From: Desmodus rotundus
Taxonomy: Eukaryota > Chordata > Mammalia > Chiroptera > Phyllostomidae
Assembly (NCBI RefSeq): GCF_022682495.2
Contig: NC_071391.1
Location: 14,855,680 to 14,919,679 of the forward strand
Direction of reading: 5' to 3'
Length of the DNA stretch: 64,000 nucleotides
Position 1 is the stretch's first letter, and each line of letters starts with the position of its first letter. The notes beneath the pieces were generated by a model, which saw nothing but the letters and a program-made list of their open reading frames with translations, searched no databases and was not told the DNA's origin. The position numbers and the translations under genes are program-made. Of this stretch, positions 55,116-64,000 are shown in pieces.

Positions 55116-55354
55116 GCATTACAATGATAGCTCCATTCACATCCTGGGGAAACCCTGCCAGGCAGCTCACTCTACTCTCAGTGCTAACCTCAGCGGGGCA
55201 GGGACCCTGGGAAGTGGCTTACCTTCATCCTGGTCCTCACTGGGACCCCTGGCAGCCCCAGCCCTGAAGGGGGCCTTTCCCAACCACAACCCAGCCCCAC
55301 TCAGACACTGCTCTGAAGTGTTGACATCGTTAAAAAAAAAGAGATGACAGGCCC

Positions 55355-55465
55355 AAAATGGAGTCACTTGTGCTAAGCCCACGTCAGCGAACCAAGACTT
55401 AATAGCTAACCTAATTACAGTTTCAGGCTCTCCCAGGAATGTAATCTTAACCGGGTCAGACTGGA
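55355..55465. promoter_or_regulatory. Candidate conserved element
   Basis: GACTTAATAGCTAACCTAAT, TTACAGTTTCAGG and GGAATGTAATCTTAACCGGG, not attributable to a repeat. Confidence 0.27.
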
Positions 55466-56084
55466 ATTTCCTGGTCAGCACCCACAAAGGAGGGTGATCT
55501 AAGCCTGGAACTGTGCGCTCTTTGCCGGAAATTTCATTTTCCCACCCCCTCTGCCTATAGAAGCCTTCTGTTTGGCACAGCTCCTGGGAGCTCCTATCTA
55601 TCTGCGAGATGGGACGCCTCCCAATTCATGAATTAGACCTTTAAATTTACACCGTTTTATTTTTTGACGACATTGGTCCTCCGGACGAACAGTGGGGAAA
55701 GGAGCCAGGCATTAGGAGTTAAAATCTCACCTGAAATGTGTCATTTTTTTTACAAGCAGGGTGTACCCATGTAGCCTTACAAAATAACAATGGAAATAAG
55801 TCAATCCCTTGGGACAAACCCCTGTGGGGAAACCCCAGGCCTCGGCTGACCCCAGTGCTAAAGGCTCTGGCTGCGTTTCTCATTCCTGGAAGAAGGGAGC
55901 CAGAAACAGTGGCCTTCTCCTCACTCTCGGCCCTGGGGACAGGGGCTGTTTGGGATCACACAGTCTGCCTCCTGCCTGTGGAGCGAAGGAGCTCACCAGG
56001 GCCAGGCCAGAAAGGGGAGACCTCCTCTTGGGATGGTCTCCATGCTGACTCGGATGGTGAAAGCAGGAAGCCTGACTCCACCCC

Positions 56085-56270
56085 CACCCAGCAGGTGCTG
56101 AGGGCCTACTGTGTGCCAGGCCCAAGGAAGCGGCTGTCCACATGGCATCTGATGCATCTTCACACGGACCCTATGCAGGAGGGGTTGTTAAATGGAGACC
56201 CTGGGAGGTCACTGATTCCAGTAAGTGGCGCGCACCTAGGGACTTCACACCTAGGTCTATCAGGTGCCAC
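56085..56270 (-). repeat. MIR SINE
   Basis: GGCCTACTGTGTGCCAGGCC, TGATGCATCTTCACACGGAC, GACTTCACACCTAGGTCTAT. Confidence 0.6.
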
Positions 56271-56849
56271 AGACGCTGTTTTCTTCCTGGTTCTAAAGTA
56301 AGGGATTGGGGGTGCTGCACCCTCACTCCTTGCCTGGATGGTACACCCTCCCCCCGCCCCCCCCGCCCAACCTCAGTAGCACTGGCTGCAAAAGGCTCCA
56401 CCTGCACCTTCTCTGGGGGGACCACTGGCTCCTGGTGATTTGGAGCCTTGTCATCCAGAGATGCCTGGGAGGCCACGTACCCCTACCCCCACTCCATGCA
56501 AGGCTGCAGCGCTGACAGAAAGAATATGATGGGCGCAAACTCCATGATGCCCTTCATACTTCAGAGCTCCCGGTGGGATCCGGCTGAGGCCAGGCTGCCC
56601 TTGGACTCCATGGTTGCTTAGGTTCCTCTCCCGAGAGTCCTCCCTCAGTAATTCCCTTGTACAGCCATCTCCGCTCAGGGTCTGCTGTTAGGGAACCTGA
56701 CCAAAGTCACAGGGGGCTCAGAAAGGAGACAGGCACGGGTCCTGCCATCACGGGCCTCAATGCATGGCAGGCGTCAAACCTGAAACTTGGACTGACTGTG
56801 GCCTTGACCATGGCCACTCTCCCGTCTCATATTAAGGGCTTATGACAAC

Positions 56850-57010
56850 TCGCTTTCCCTCCTGATCTCACCGAATACCGCAACCCAGCCAGGAGGGTTT
56901 GTGACCTCCCTTTTTGTAGATGAAGAAGCTGAGGCTCCGAGAGATTATAATCTGCCCAAGGTCACTTGCAACTCTTACATGGTCACAGCTGGATGGGAAC
57001 TCTATTCTGC
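56850..57010 (-). repeat. MIR SINE
   Basis: TTTTTGTAGATGAAGAAGCT, GAGGCTCCGAGAGATTATAA, CTGCCCAAGGTCACTTGCAA. Confidence 0.82.
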
Positions 57011-57779
57011 CCGACCACCGGGCCCCAGCGTCTGCCTCCCACCACCAAAGGGGCCCTGAACACAGCCACAGAGACAGGGTGGGGGAAGCTCAGTTGTCAG
57101 GGTCATCCCTGGAAAAAGCTCACTGTCCCTCTCTGCCACCTACTGCAACTCCTGGGCCAGGTGGCTCCGACCAGACTGGGGGAGGCAAATTTGAAAGAAG
57201 AATGTTGGTGGGATTCACCTGGTGCCACTCTGGCCTCTCCCCACATCAAAAGCCTGAGGCTCTCTCCCACTCAGATGATGCTGGCTCCTTCCCAAATCCC
57301 AATTCCTGTTATGTCACAGACTGTGCAGCTTAGCCAGATGAGTAACAGGCAGAGAATGCGAATTTCTACCTGTTCATTTGGTTTCGGAATCCCTGCTCCT
57401 TGTCCAGCCTGAACGGCTCCCCCAGCAGGCTTGCTCAGAAAGGTAGGAGAGAGGGGGGCAAGCAGGAAATGGGGGACAAGTACACTGCCAGTCAATGGGG
57501 GCTTCCCCAAGGATGAGGGCTGCCCCATGGGGTGGGGAGCCAGTCTCCCTGGATCCAAATCCAGGAAGGGGGCCTGGTTCTCAGGGCACCAGCCACCTGC
57601 TCACTCTGGCCCACGTCTTACAGACAGAGCCCTCTGCTCAGGGGCAGAGCTGAGTCCAGCCAGGCACTGGGGAGCCCTGTCCCCTCATCTTTCCTTCCCA
57701 CAACCATCAGCCCTCTTCAACCTGGCCTCTCCCTAATGCACCTGGAGCATTCGCTCCCCTGGGCATCGCACTTCATTTA

Positions 57780-57890
57780 ATCCGGGAATCCTTTCCCATC
57801 CACCCCACATGGGGAAGCTCTTGTTGGCACCCATTCTACAGATGTAGAAACTGAAGTTCAAAGAAGTGATGTATCCTCAACAAGTTCTAC
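57780..57890 (-). repeat. MIR SINE fragment
   Basis: CCATTCTACAGATGTAGAAA then CTGAAGTTCAAAGAAGTGAT. Confidence 0.7.
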
Positions 57891-57891
57891 A

Positions 57892-58410
57892 CAGCACCGC
57901 CCTAGCACTGCAGTTCCACTCCTAGGTACAGACCCCAAAGAACTGGAGACTGGGAGTAGAGACACTGCACACGCATGCTCACAGCAGCACCGCTCACAGA
58001 AGCCAAAAGGTGGGAACAGCCCAAATGCCCATCAGCCTTTGAATGGAGAAACAGGTAAATGTGCTATGTCCATACATGGAATATTATTCAGCCGGAAAGC
58101 GGAATACTGTAATACATACTATAATACGGGTGACTGCACACCATGAGCCAGACACAAAAGGCCACATATTGCATAACTCCACTCATGCGGAATCTCTGGA
58201 GTAGGTAAACTGATACAGACAGAAAGCAAAAAAGCAGTTGCCCGAGGCTAGGGCTGAGGGGTCTCAGTGGGCATGGGGTCTTCTTTAGGGTGATACAAAT
58301 GTTCTGGAACAAGGTACAAGTGGTGGTTACACAACACTGTAAATGCCATTGAAGTGTTCACTTTAAAATGGCTCATTGAATGTTATGTGACTTTCACCTT
58401 GACTTGTATA
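57892..58410 (+). mobile_element. L1M 3' end fragment
   Basis: GCAGTTCCACTCCTAGGTAC, CACAGAAGCCAAAAGGTGGG, CAGCCCAAATGCCCATCAGC, GGAATATTATTCAGCCGGAA and the TGGTTACACAACACTGTAAA tail are L1 3' blocks in sense. Non-coding. Confidence 0.9.
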
Positions 58411-58509
58411 AAAAGCATGGAGGAGCTGGCAGGGCGGCCATGGAACTCACCGAGGAGCAAAGAGCTGGTGAGGGAGGGAGCCCAGATTTGCACAGGGCCG
58501 GCTGCCTGG

Positions 58510-58680
58510 GGGGCGTGCCCTCGGCCTTTGTCCTCCGGTGCCTACTCTGTGCCTTCCCACCTCTAAGCCTTTGCCTCTGCTGGGAAGGCCCACTGTCCTC
58601 ATTTCTTCTGTCACCACTCTACCCCTCTTCAAGGGCCTTGGTTAGAAGCCACCCTGTCCCCTGATCTCCTTGGTGTTCTC
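58510..58680 (+). repeat. L2-type fragment
   Basis: TAAGCCTTTGCCTCTGCTGG, CTCTTCAAGGGCCTTGG, AGCCACCCTGTCCCCTGATC. Confidence 0.5.
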
Positions 58681-58794
58681 TCCACCCCGGAGCCCACACC
58701 CCTGTGCCCACCCCTCTACACACACAGCAAGCTCCCCCTTCTTCCTCGGCCAGACTTAGCTCTGCACAGGGCTTCCCTCCGCCCCCACTAGCCC

Positions 58795-58915
58795 GAGGGA
58801 ATAATCACACTCCCAGGGTCCTTCTGAGGGTTAAATAATATAAATGTCTTCAGAGTCCTCAGTTCTGTGCTTGGCATGCAGTAAGCGCTCAATTAATGGT
58901 GGCTGTTAATGGGCT
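58795..58915 (+). repeat. MIR SINE 3' half
   Basis: GAGGGTTAAATAATATAAAT, GTGCTTGGCATGCAGTAAGC, GCTCAATTAATGGTGG. Confidence 0.85.
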
Positions 58916-59434
58916 AGGACTGGATACTGCTGACTCCGCTCTGCCTCTCAGCACAAGCCTACCCCCAGCAGAACTGCTCAAATGCTTGCGGAATGGAAGC
59001 AGAGACAAAACCCCTGACAAGGGGACACTTTCCTACCTGTTTTCCTGCTGAGCAGGAAGCCTGACTTGGTTCAGAGTTTATAACAAATGCAACTCCATTT
59101 CCTCTCAGCGGTGTTGGCCCCACACACACCCAGGGACGGCTGTTTCTGTGGAATGTCTGGGGCTCCTTGGACCAGCCAGGCCCCAGCCGAGTCGTGGAGT
59201 TTTGCTGTATGACGCACCTCTACTGCCAGACTCCGCAGGTCAGGAAACATCGGAAGTTCTGGCCTCTCAGGAGATGGGGCCCTACCACATGCTTTCCCCT
59301 GTCAAATCACAGACCTACCCCCCAGATCCCAGCTGCCAGGGACATGGACATTCAGGAAGCAGACACCCACTGAACACCGGAGATGTATGTTGGGGGTGGG
59401 GACAGAGGTGGGAGAGGGAAGACCTATTAGCTTC

Positions 59435-59650
59435 AGTGGGAAGTGATTCAGGTTCTGCCACTTCCTGGCTCTGTGAAAGGCTGGAGAAGTTGTGTAACCC
59501 CTCTGATCCTCAGTTTTACCATCTGTCAAGTAGGATAATAGGAAGACCCATACCTCACAGGGCTGTTGTGGGGATTAAGGGAGATACTGTGTGCAAAGCG
59601 CTCAGCACAGTGCCTGGCACTAAGAGAAATTTCCATCAATGCCGCGATTA
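59435..59650 (+). repeat. MIR SINE, nearly full length
   Basis: TTCTGCCACTTCCTGGCTCT, GATCCTCAGTTTTACCATCT, CTCACAGGGCTGTTGTGGGG, GCTCAGCACAGTGCCTGGCA. Confidence 0.94.
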
Positions 59651-59712
59651 TTGTTATTATTATTCCCACTTCACAGATGCGATAACTAAGGCTCAGGAAG
59701 GCCAGTAGGAGT
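59651..59712 (-). repeat. MIR-like antisense fragment
   Basis: TTATTATTCCCACTTCACAG then ATGCGATAACTAAGGCTCAG directly abuts the sense copy to its left. Confidence 0.7.
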
Positions 59713-60009
59713 CTGGGAAAGTCCCAGAATCCCTAAGCTGATAATGTATTCTGGTTATTACATGAGACACACCCAGGACAGCTAGTGCTGCTTTGGTGAA
59801 CTGCCCCTGGGTCTGGCATCAGTGATGGCTTAGCCACTGGGTGGAAATGCCACAGGCCGCGCTAATTCACCCACTTCTCTGTGGTCTATGTGCCCTGGGG
59901 GTGTCAAGGGAGATAGCATGGAGGGTAGAAGAACACAGGGCTGAGAAGCAGAAGACTCACCCATTTCCTGGCCATGTGACCTAAGGTATGTCACAGATCC
60001 GGGCTTTTG

Positions 60010-60270
60010 TCCATGGGGTTCTCTGGTTTGGAATGCCATGCACTTCTCCCCCAATCTAATGAACTCCTATTCATCCTTCAAGACCCAATTCACATGTTGC
60101 CTCCTACGTGGAGCTTCCCATCTCTTCCAGGGCAAGGTGCCATGCTCCCACTGCAATTTCTCCACCTCTGCCACCTCCATGAGGACTGTATCTGGTTTCT
60201 GGTTTGTTCTCTGCAATGTCCACTGGACATGGTACCTGCCACATAGTAAAAACTCACTGAACGACAAATG
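60010..60270 (+). repeat. L2 3' region
   Basis: CCTATTCATCCTTCAAGACC, CAATTCACATGTTGCCTCCT, CATGGTACCTGCCACATAGT, AACTCACTGAACGACAAATG follow L2 3' order. Confidence 0.75.
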
Positions 60271-60419
60271 AGTCTCTATTACTGCACCCTTGCATTGGAT
60301 GTTGACCTGAGACATACATCTTACTGGACTTCGAATGTCCAAGCACAGGACTCATTCAACTGTGTCCCCCTGCGCTGTGCTGGGTCAGCCCTCGGGAAAA
60401 ATCTGCAGGACGTGATCTC

Positions 60420-60565
60420 TCTAACAATGGTTGCCCTGCTTAATTACTTCATTGGCTGAAGCTAATGAATATGCATTAAGACAACAATTAGGAAGACACT
60501 TTATAAATCAAAGGAATTATATACATGTAAGATATTGGCATTAAGAATAATCCCAAACACCAGCC
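60420..60565. promoter_or_regulatory. Candidate conserved enhancer with POU and SOX motifs
   Basis: AACAATGG (SOX), GCTTAATTACTTCATTGG, AGCTAATGAATATGCATTAA (POU/homeodomain), ACAACAATTAGG and ACTTTATAAATCAAAGG (TCF-like ATCAAAG) lie close together in non-repeat sequence. Confidence 0.42.
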
Positions 60566-61004
60566 AGTGCCAACCTTTTCAATACACTTTTGGAAGCCCT
60601 TTTGAATCGGCAATGGAATGTAGCTGATGATGCCAAGAAATTCACTTCAAACAAAACAAGGCGGATAATTAGGAAGCTCTCACTCCAGGGAAGGCAAAGA
60701 GACAGAAACTTCCCCTATCACACACCTCTGCAGCTGTCGATGGTGGCTAAGGGGGCAGGGAGCAGGGGCCTGGGAACCTCCTCTCCTACTGACACTCAAA
60801 GCAGGAAGGGGGAGCTTTGGGACTAGAAACCAGCCCAGCTGCTTGCCAACTTGGAGATCTTGGGTGACTTCCTTAAACCCCTTATTGTCAGGTGGGGAGG
60901 GGGTGTGGAGAGACAGAGGGTGACAGTGTCCACCATGCTGAGGGGTGACGAGCGTTAAGCATCAATAAATGTTTATTCTCTTTCCTCTCAAACTATCTAT
61001 CTTT

Positions 61005-62005
61005 GAACACGATGAAGACACTGAAAAAGCAAACCACAGACTGGGAGAAGTATTTGCAATATCTGTGAATGACAAACGACTCAAATCCAGTATATATAAA
61101 GAACTCCTACAAATCAGTAAGAAAACAACAACAACAAAAATCAATTGTGTTTAAAATTGGGCCAAAAGGGTACACTTCCCACAAGAAGATATCTAAATAG
61201 CCAATAAACCCATAATAAGGGGTTCCGCATCATTACTCAGCAGGGAAATGCAAATAAAAACCACAATGAAGCATCACTACAGAGCCATCAGTTGCCTGAA
61301 ACTGAGCAGACGAATGATGCCAAGTGTGAGTGAGCCAGGGGAGCAACAACAACTTTCACACACGGCTGTCAGGACTGACCAACGGGACAACCATTCCCTC
61401 GGGCAGTGTCTGCTCAAGCTAAACCTTTGCCTATGCTACAGCAACTCGGCGTTTCTACTCCCAGTGACACATAGCCAAGAGCGGTGCCTGCGTATGCCCA
61501 CCGAAGATGTGGGCCGGAACGCGTGATGCAGCTTCATTCATAAGCGCCCAAAAAGGGAAACGACCCAGTGTCCAGCCATGGAAGAGTGGATGCGTTGTCA
61601 CATGTATCCATGCGATGGAGCATTACCCAGCCGTAGAAAAGAACAAACTACGGCTGTACACGGCGACATGGATGATGGGCCATGAAACCATTCTGTTGAG
61701 CTAAAGAAGCCAGACCTGGAGGAGTTCACGCTGTTGAATTCCATTTACATGAAGCTCAAGCTACAAGAACAGCTTGATGGTGGCAGACGCCAGAACAGTT
61801 AGCGGGGGTGGCGGGGTGGCGATGGGGATGGGAGGAGAGCGTTGACAGGGATGGGCACCGAGAGCCTTCTGGCCTGATGGACGGGAATGTTCTGTATTTT
61901 GATTGGTTACTCGGGGTGTAAAAAAATCATTGAGCTGTACGCTAGAGATGGATGCCCTTTACCATATATATGTTATTCCTAAACAGAAGTTTTAAAAGTT
62001 ACTAG
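61005..62005 (+). mobile_element. L1M fragment, ORF2 3' end plus 3' UTR
   Basis: The protein-coding 3' end of L1 ORF2 is visible as GCAAACCACAGACTGGGAGA, ATATATAAAGAACTCCTACA and AAATGCAAATAAAAACCACA. Then come 3' UTR blocks such as GGAGCATTACCCAGCCG and CATTGAGCTGTACGCTAGAG. Many stops and changes show a dead copy. It is the longest L1 remnant in the window. Confidence 0.92.
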
Positions 62006-62444
62006 AGTGGAGAACTGTTTGGTTCGAACCATCTCTGAGGTCTACCAGCCCCGGAGAATGATTCTCGGGTTCTAGTGCTGGAATTCGGGAGCTTGTGCTC
62101 AGGTTAGCAGTTCTCTCTGCTTTCTCCTCATCTGGCAAGCCCCTCGTCTTGCTCGCTCTCCCTCTGTGACTTTATGAAAATCAGCCAGCCGCTCCTGGCC
62201 TCGCCATCTACTAAAAGACAGTCGTGCTGCCTGGACTCCCTGCTCCAGGCTCTGCTTTCCTCATCTGTGAAGTGGGGCCACGGCCTCCCGCCCGAACTGC
62301 AGGCTGTGTCATTGTCACTCAAGATCATTAACGGGGCATGCTCTGCACACGGGCAAGCAGCATGCAGCTGCACGGATGTTGAAATTGAAACTGAGCCCAA
62401 GATTGCTTTGCCCATCGGAGTCTGTGCCTGCCCCTCTGGGAGGC

Positions 62445-62700
62445 AGCCAAGGAGTGGAAAGAGCACCTTGTGGAGCCAGCCCGCCCTGGAATCCTGCTCC
62501 ATCCCAGCTCAGAGCTGGGTGCCCTTGGGTGCACATGTTGATTCACTCCTTTGAACTCCAGTTTTCTCCTTTGCAAAGCAAGATGAATCATTCACTCACC
62601 CCAGGGCTGTTGGGAGCACTCAGGGAGATCACCTATGAAAAGGGTTTTATTCCTTCTAAAGCACCGTGCAAGTGTTGCTTCATCTTGTGGTGTCTTATGA
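62445..62700 (+). repeat. MIR SINE, nearly full length
   Basis: AGTGGAAAGAGCACCTTGTG, TGGAATCCTGCTCCATCCCA, CTCCAGTTTTCTCCTTTGCA, AGGGCTGTTGGGAGCACTCA. Confidence 0.85.
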
Positions 62701-62793
62701 CATCTAGCTATTATAATCCCAGCTCTCCCTAAAGCGGGGGGAAGACACGTGGCCAGCTGAAACGGGCAAGGACAGCCAAGTCTGCCTCTCGCG

Positions 62794-62808
62794 CCCCCCC
62801 CCCCCCCC
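62794..62808. repeat. Poly-C run of 15
   Basis: Fifteen uninterrupted C residues between GCG and GACTCCC. The exact length may be affected by sequencing error. Confidence 0.9.
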
Positions 62809-62839
62809 GACTCCCAGGTGACAGCACTGGCAAGTCCTC

Positions 62840-62985
62840 ATGGAGCCCTCCTGTGTGCCAGAGACTGCAGAATGCCCTCTGCAAGCAGCCTCCTTCAGCT
62901 CCCAGAAATGACTTCTGCATCATTACCAGCCCCATTTTATAGGTGGATAAACTGAGCCTCAAGTAACCTTGCTCCAGGTTTTCTC
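62840..62985 (-). repeat. MIR SINE
   Basis: CCTCCTGTGTGCCAGAGACT, GCATCATTACCAGCCCCATT, TTATAGGTGGATAAACTGAG. Confidence 0.82.
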
Positions 62986-63469
62986 CCTGTGAAGGACCTG
63001 GAGAAGGTAGCCCCTCTGTGTCCTGTGGAGCAAAGCCTAGGTTCACCTGTGGTAGCTGTGCATGCTGCAGGGGTCCTGGCTATGCTCCGGTCACTGCTCT
63101 GAGGGGGCTGAGGATGGGCCACCACTGAGCTGGCACCTGGGAGCGAGCATGCACCCAGGACAGGAGTCTGCTCTGGGCCCCAGAAATCAACAAATCCCGC
63201 TCACTTCAGCCTCCCTAGACAGACAGTCACTGGCTCGCCCTGCCCTTTGGCTGCTCCCTGCTGGCCAACGTGCCCCTGAGTCCTACATGGCCCCTGAACA
63301 CCTCCCCCATGCCCATCACTCTGTCACTGCCCCCCAACTTCCTGTTGCATGCTTAGTCCTGGTGGTGCCAATCTTGGCTCCAGCAAGTAATTAGACAAGA
63401 TGAAGGGGGCAGAGAGAAGGCAGGTAGGTGGTGGTGGTGATGAAGAGCTGGCAGAGAGACACCCCTGGG

Positions 63470-63640
63470 GCTGAGACTCCAGGGGATGGGGAGAGAGGAC
63501 AGAGAGAGGGAGGCAGGCTAGATGAGAGGAGAAGACAGCAGAGGGGTTTGGATTTGAGACGAGATGGGCAGGGGAGACAGAGAGAAACGCAAAGCCACAC
63601 AAGGAGACTCCAAGGGAGGGAAAGAGATGGAGGTGAGAGC
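63470..63640. repeat. Purine-rich low-complexity tract
   Basis: GGGGAGAGAGGACAGAGAGA, GGAGAAGACAGCAGAGGGG and GGGGAGACAGAGAGAAACGC with scattered pyrimidines. Weaker than the 8.7-kb tract. Confidence 0.7.
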
Positions 63641-63765
63641 TATGATTATTCCCATTTTTCAGATGAGGAAACCGAGGCCAGAAGTTCAACGATATGCCCC
63701 AGTTACAGAATGAGTAAGCAGCCACGTGGGATTTGAACCCTCACCAGCCTGACACCAATCCTGCG
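63640..63765 (-). repeat. MIR SINE
   Basis: GATTATTCCCATTTTTCAGA, TGAGGAAACCGAGGCCAGAA, GTGGGATTTGAACCCTCACC. Confidence 0.9.
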
Positions 63766-63930
63766 TGCCTAGCCTCTCTGTATGGCTCCCAACTCCTTGG
63801 AGACACGAGAAAAGGGAGGAAGGAGTGCTGGGGAGATGCATTTACTGAAGGACGATGGGTGAAAACTCCTTGTGGGGCCTTGGGTTTCATCAAAGCAGAA
63901 AAACAAAGGATTCATCATTTGCCAGTTCAG

Positions 63931-63957
63931 ACACACACACACACACACACACACACA
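63931..63957. repeat. (AC)13 microsatellite
   Basis: Uninterrupted AC dinucleotides near the right edge. Confidence 0.96.
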
Positions 63958-64000
63958 GTGTGATCTGAAACCCAACTGCTGGGCCTTTCCCTGGGGCTGC

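Larger units (their letters stand above)
13327..64000 (-). other. Probable TSPAN18 5' intron(s) and/or upstream regulatory DNA, no coding exon found
   Basis: The acceptor at 13327 shows that at least one non-coding exon lies to the right. Human TSPAN18 has long 5' introns, so this 50.7-kb stretch is most simply 5' intron. Short non-coding exons cannot be picked out by eye and no CpG island stands out. All long open frames here lack family resemblance, mostly overlap on both strands and are explained by GC-rich or repeat sequence. The repeats and candidate elements inside are listed separately; between them I see ordinary GC-rich mammalian non-coding DNA. Confidence 0.65.

Noticed and set aside
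61005..61704. Short plus-strand frames of 60-92 residues near 61 kb
   Set aside because: They lie in an eroded L1 fragment with frameshifts and stops. No intact ORF2 is present.
2040..63765. Possible tRNA genes suggested by tRNA-like A and B box remnants
   Set aside because: All such matches belong to MIR copies, which descend from a tRNA. None folds as an intact tRNA.
13327..64000. A second protein-coding gene in the right-hand 50 kb
   Set aside because: No pair of frames with family resemblance and matching splice sites was found. The known neighbours of TSPAN18 are not recognisable here.

Overview
The window is nuclear DNA from a placental mammal. It has phase-0 exons with vertebrate GT/AG splice signals, a dense background of ancient MIR and L2 repeats, eroded L1 3' ends, CA microsatellites, and no long open frame outside the exons described. 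I saw no Alu, rodent B1/B2, carnivore SINEC, ruminant Bov-tA, horse ERE or pig PRE elements. I did see a fairly fresh hAT-type MITE and a mariner-type MITE. That favours a lineage with late DNA-transposon activity, possibly a bat, but the species assignment is inference.

One protein-coding gene is supported: TSPAN18 (tetraspanin-18), on the minus strand at the left end. Five coding exons lie at 13254-13316 (start codon), 10682-10876, 3695-3769, 2460-2558 and 1731-1913. Every junction is phase 0. Together they encode residues 1-205 of an expected 248. The last 43 residues (the end of the large extracellular loop, TM4 and the C-terminal tail) must lie beyond the left edge, because nothing in 1-1730 fits them.

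From 13327 to the right end (about 50.7 kb) I found no coding exon. The start-codon exon has a splice acceptor 10 nt before the ATG, so TSPAN18 has at least one 5' non-coding exon further right. In human the gene has very long 5' introns at 11p11.2, between CD82 and TP53I11. Most or all of this stretch is therefore probably TSPAN18 5' intron or upstream regulatory DNA. It holds dozens of MIR/L2 copies, four L1 3' fragments (all antisense to TSPAN18), several hAT-like elements, a mariner-like MITE nested in a MIR, an LTR-like repeat with an internal 28-bp tandem array, several microsatellites and a 290-bp purine tract. Islands of AT-rich sequence, rich in homeodomain-, POU- and SOX-type motifs and without repeat character, are candidate enhancers.

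No new multi-gene system is visible. The points most worth a second look are the candidate regulatory islands, the exact 16-bp inverted repeat inside a MIR (55006-55043), the nested mariner MITE, the 28-bp array in the LTR-like element, and the young hAT MITE.
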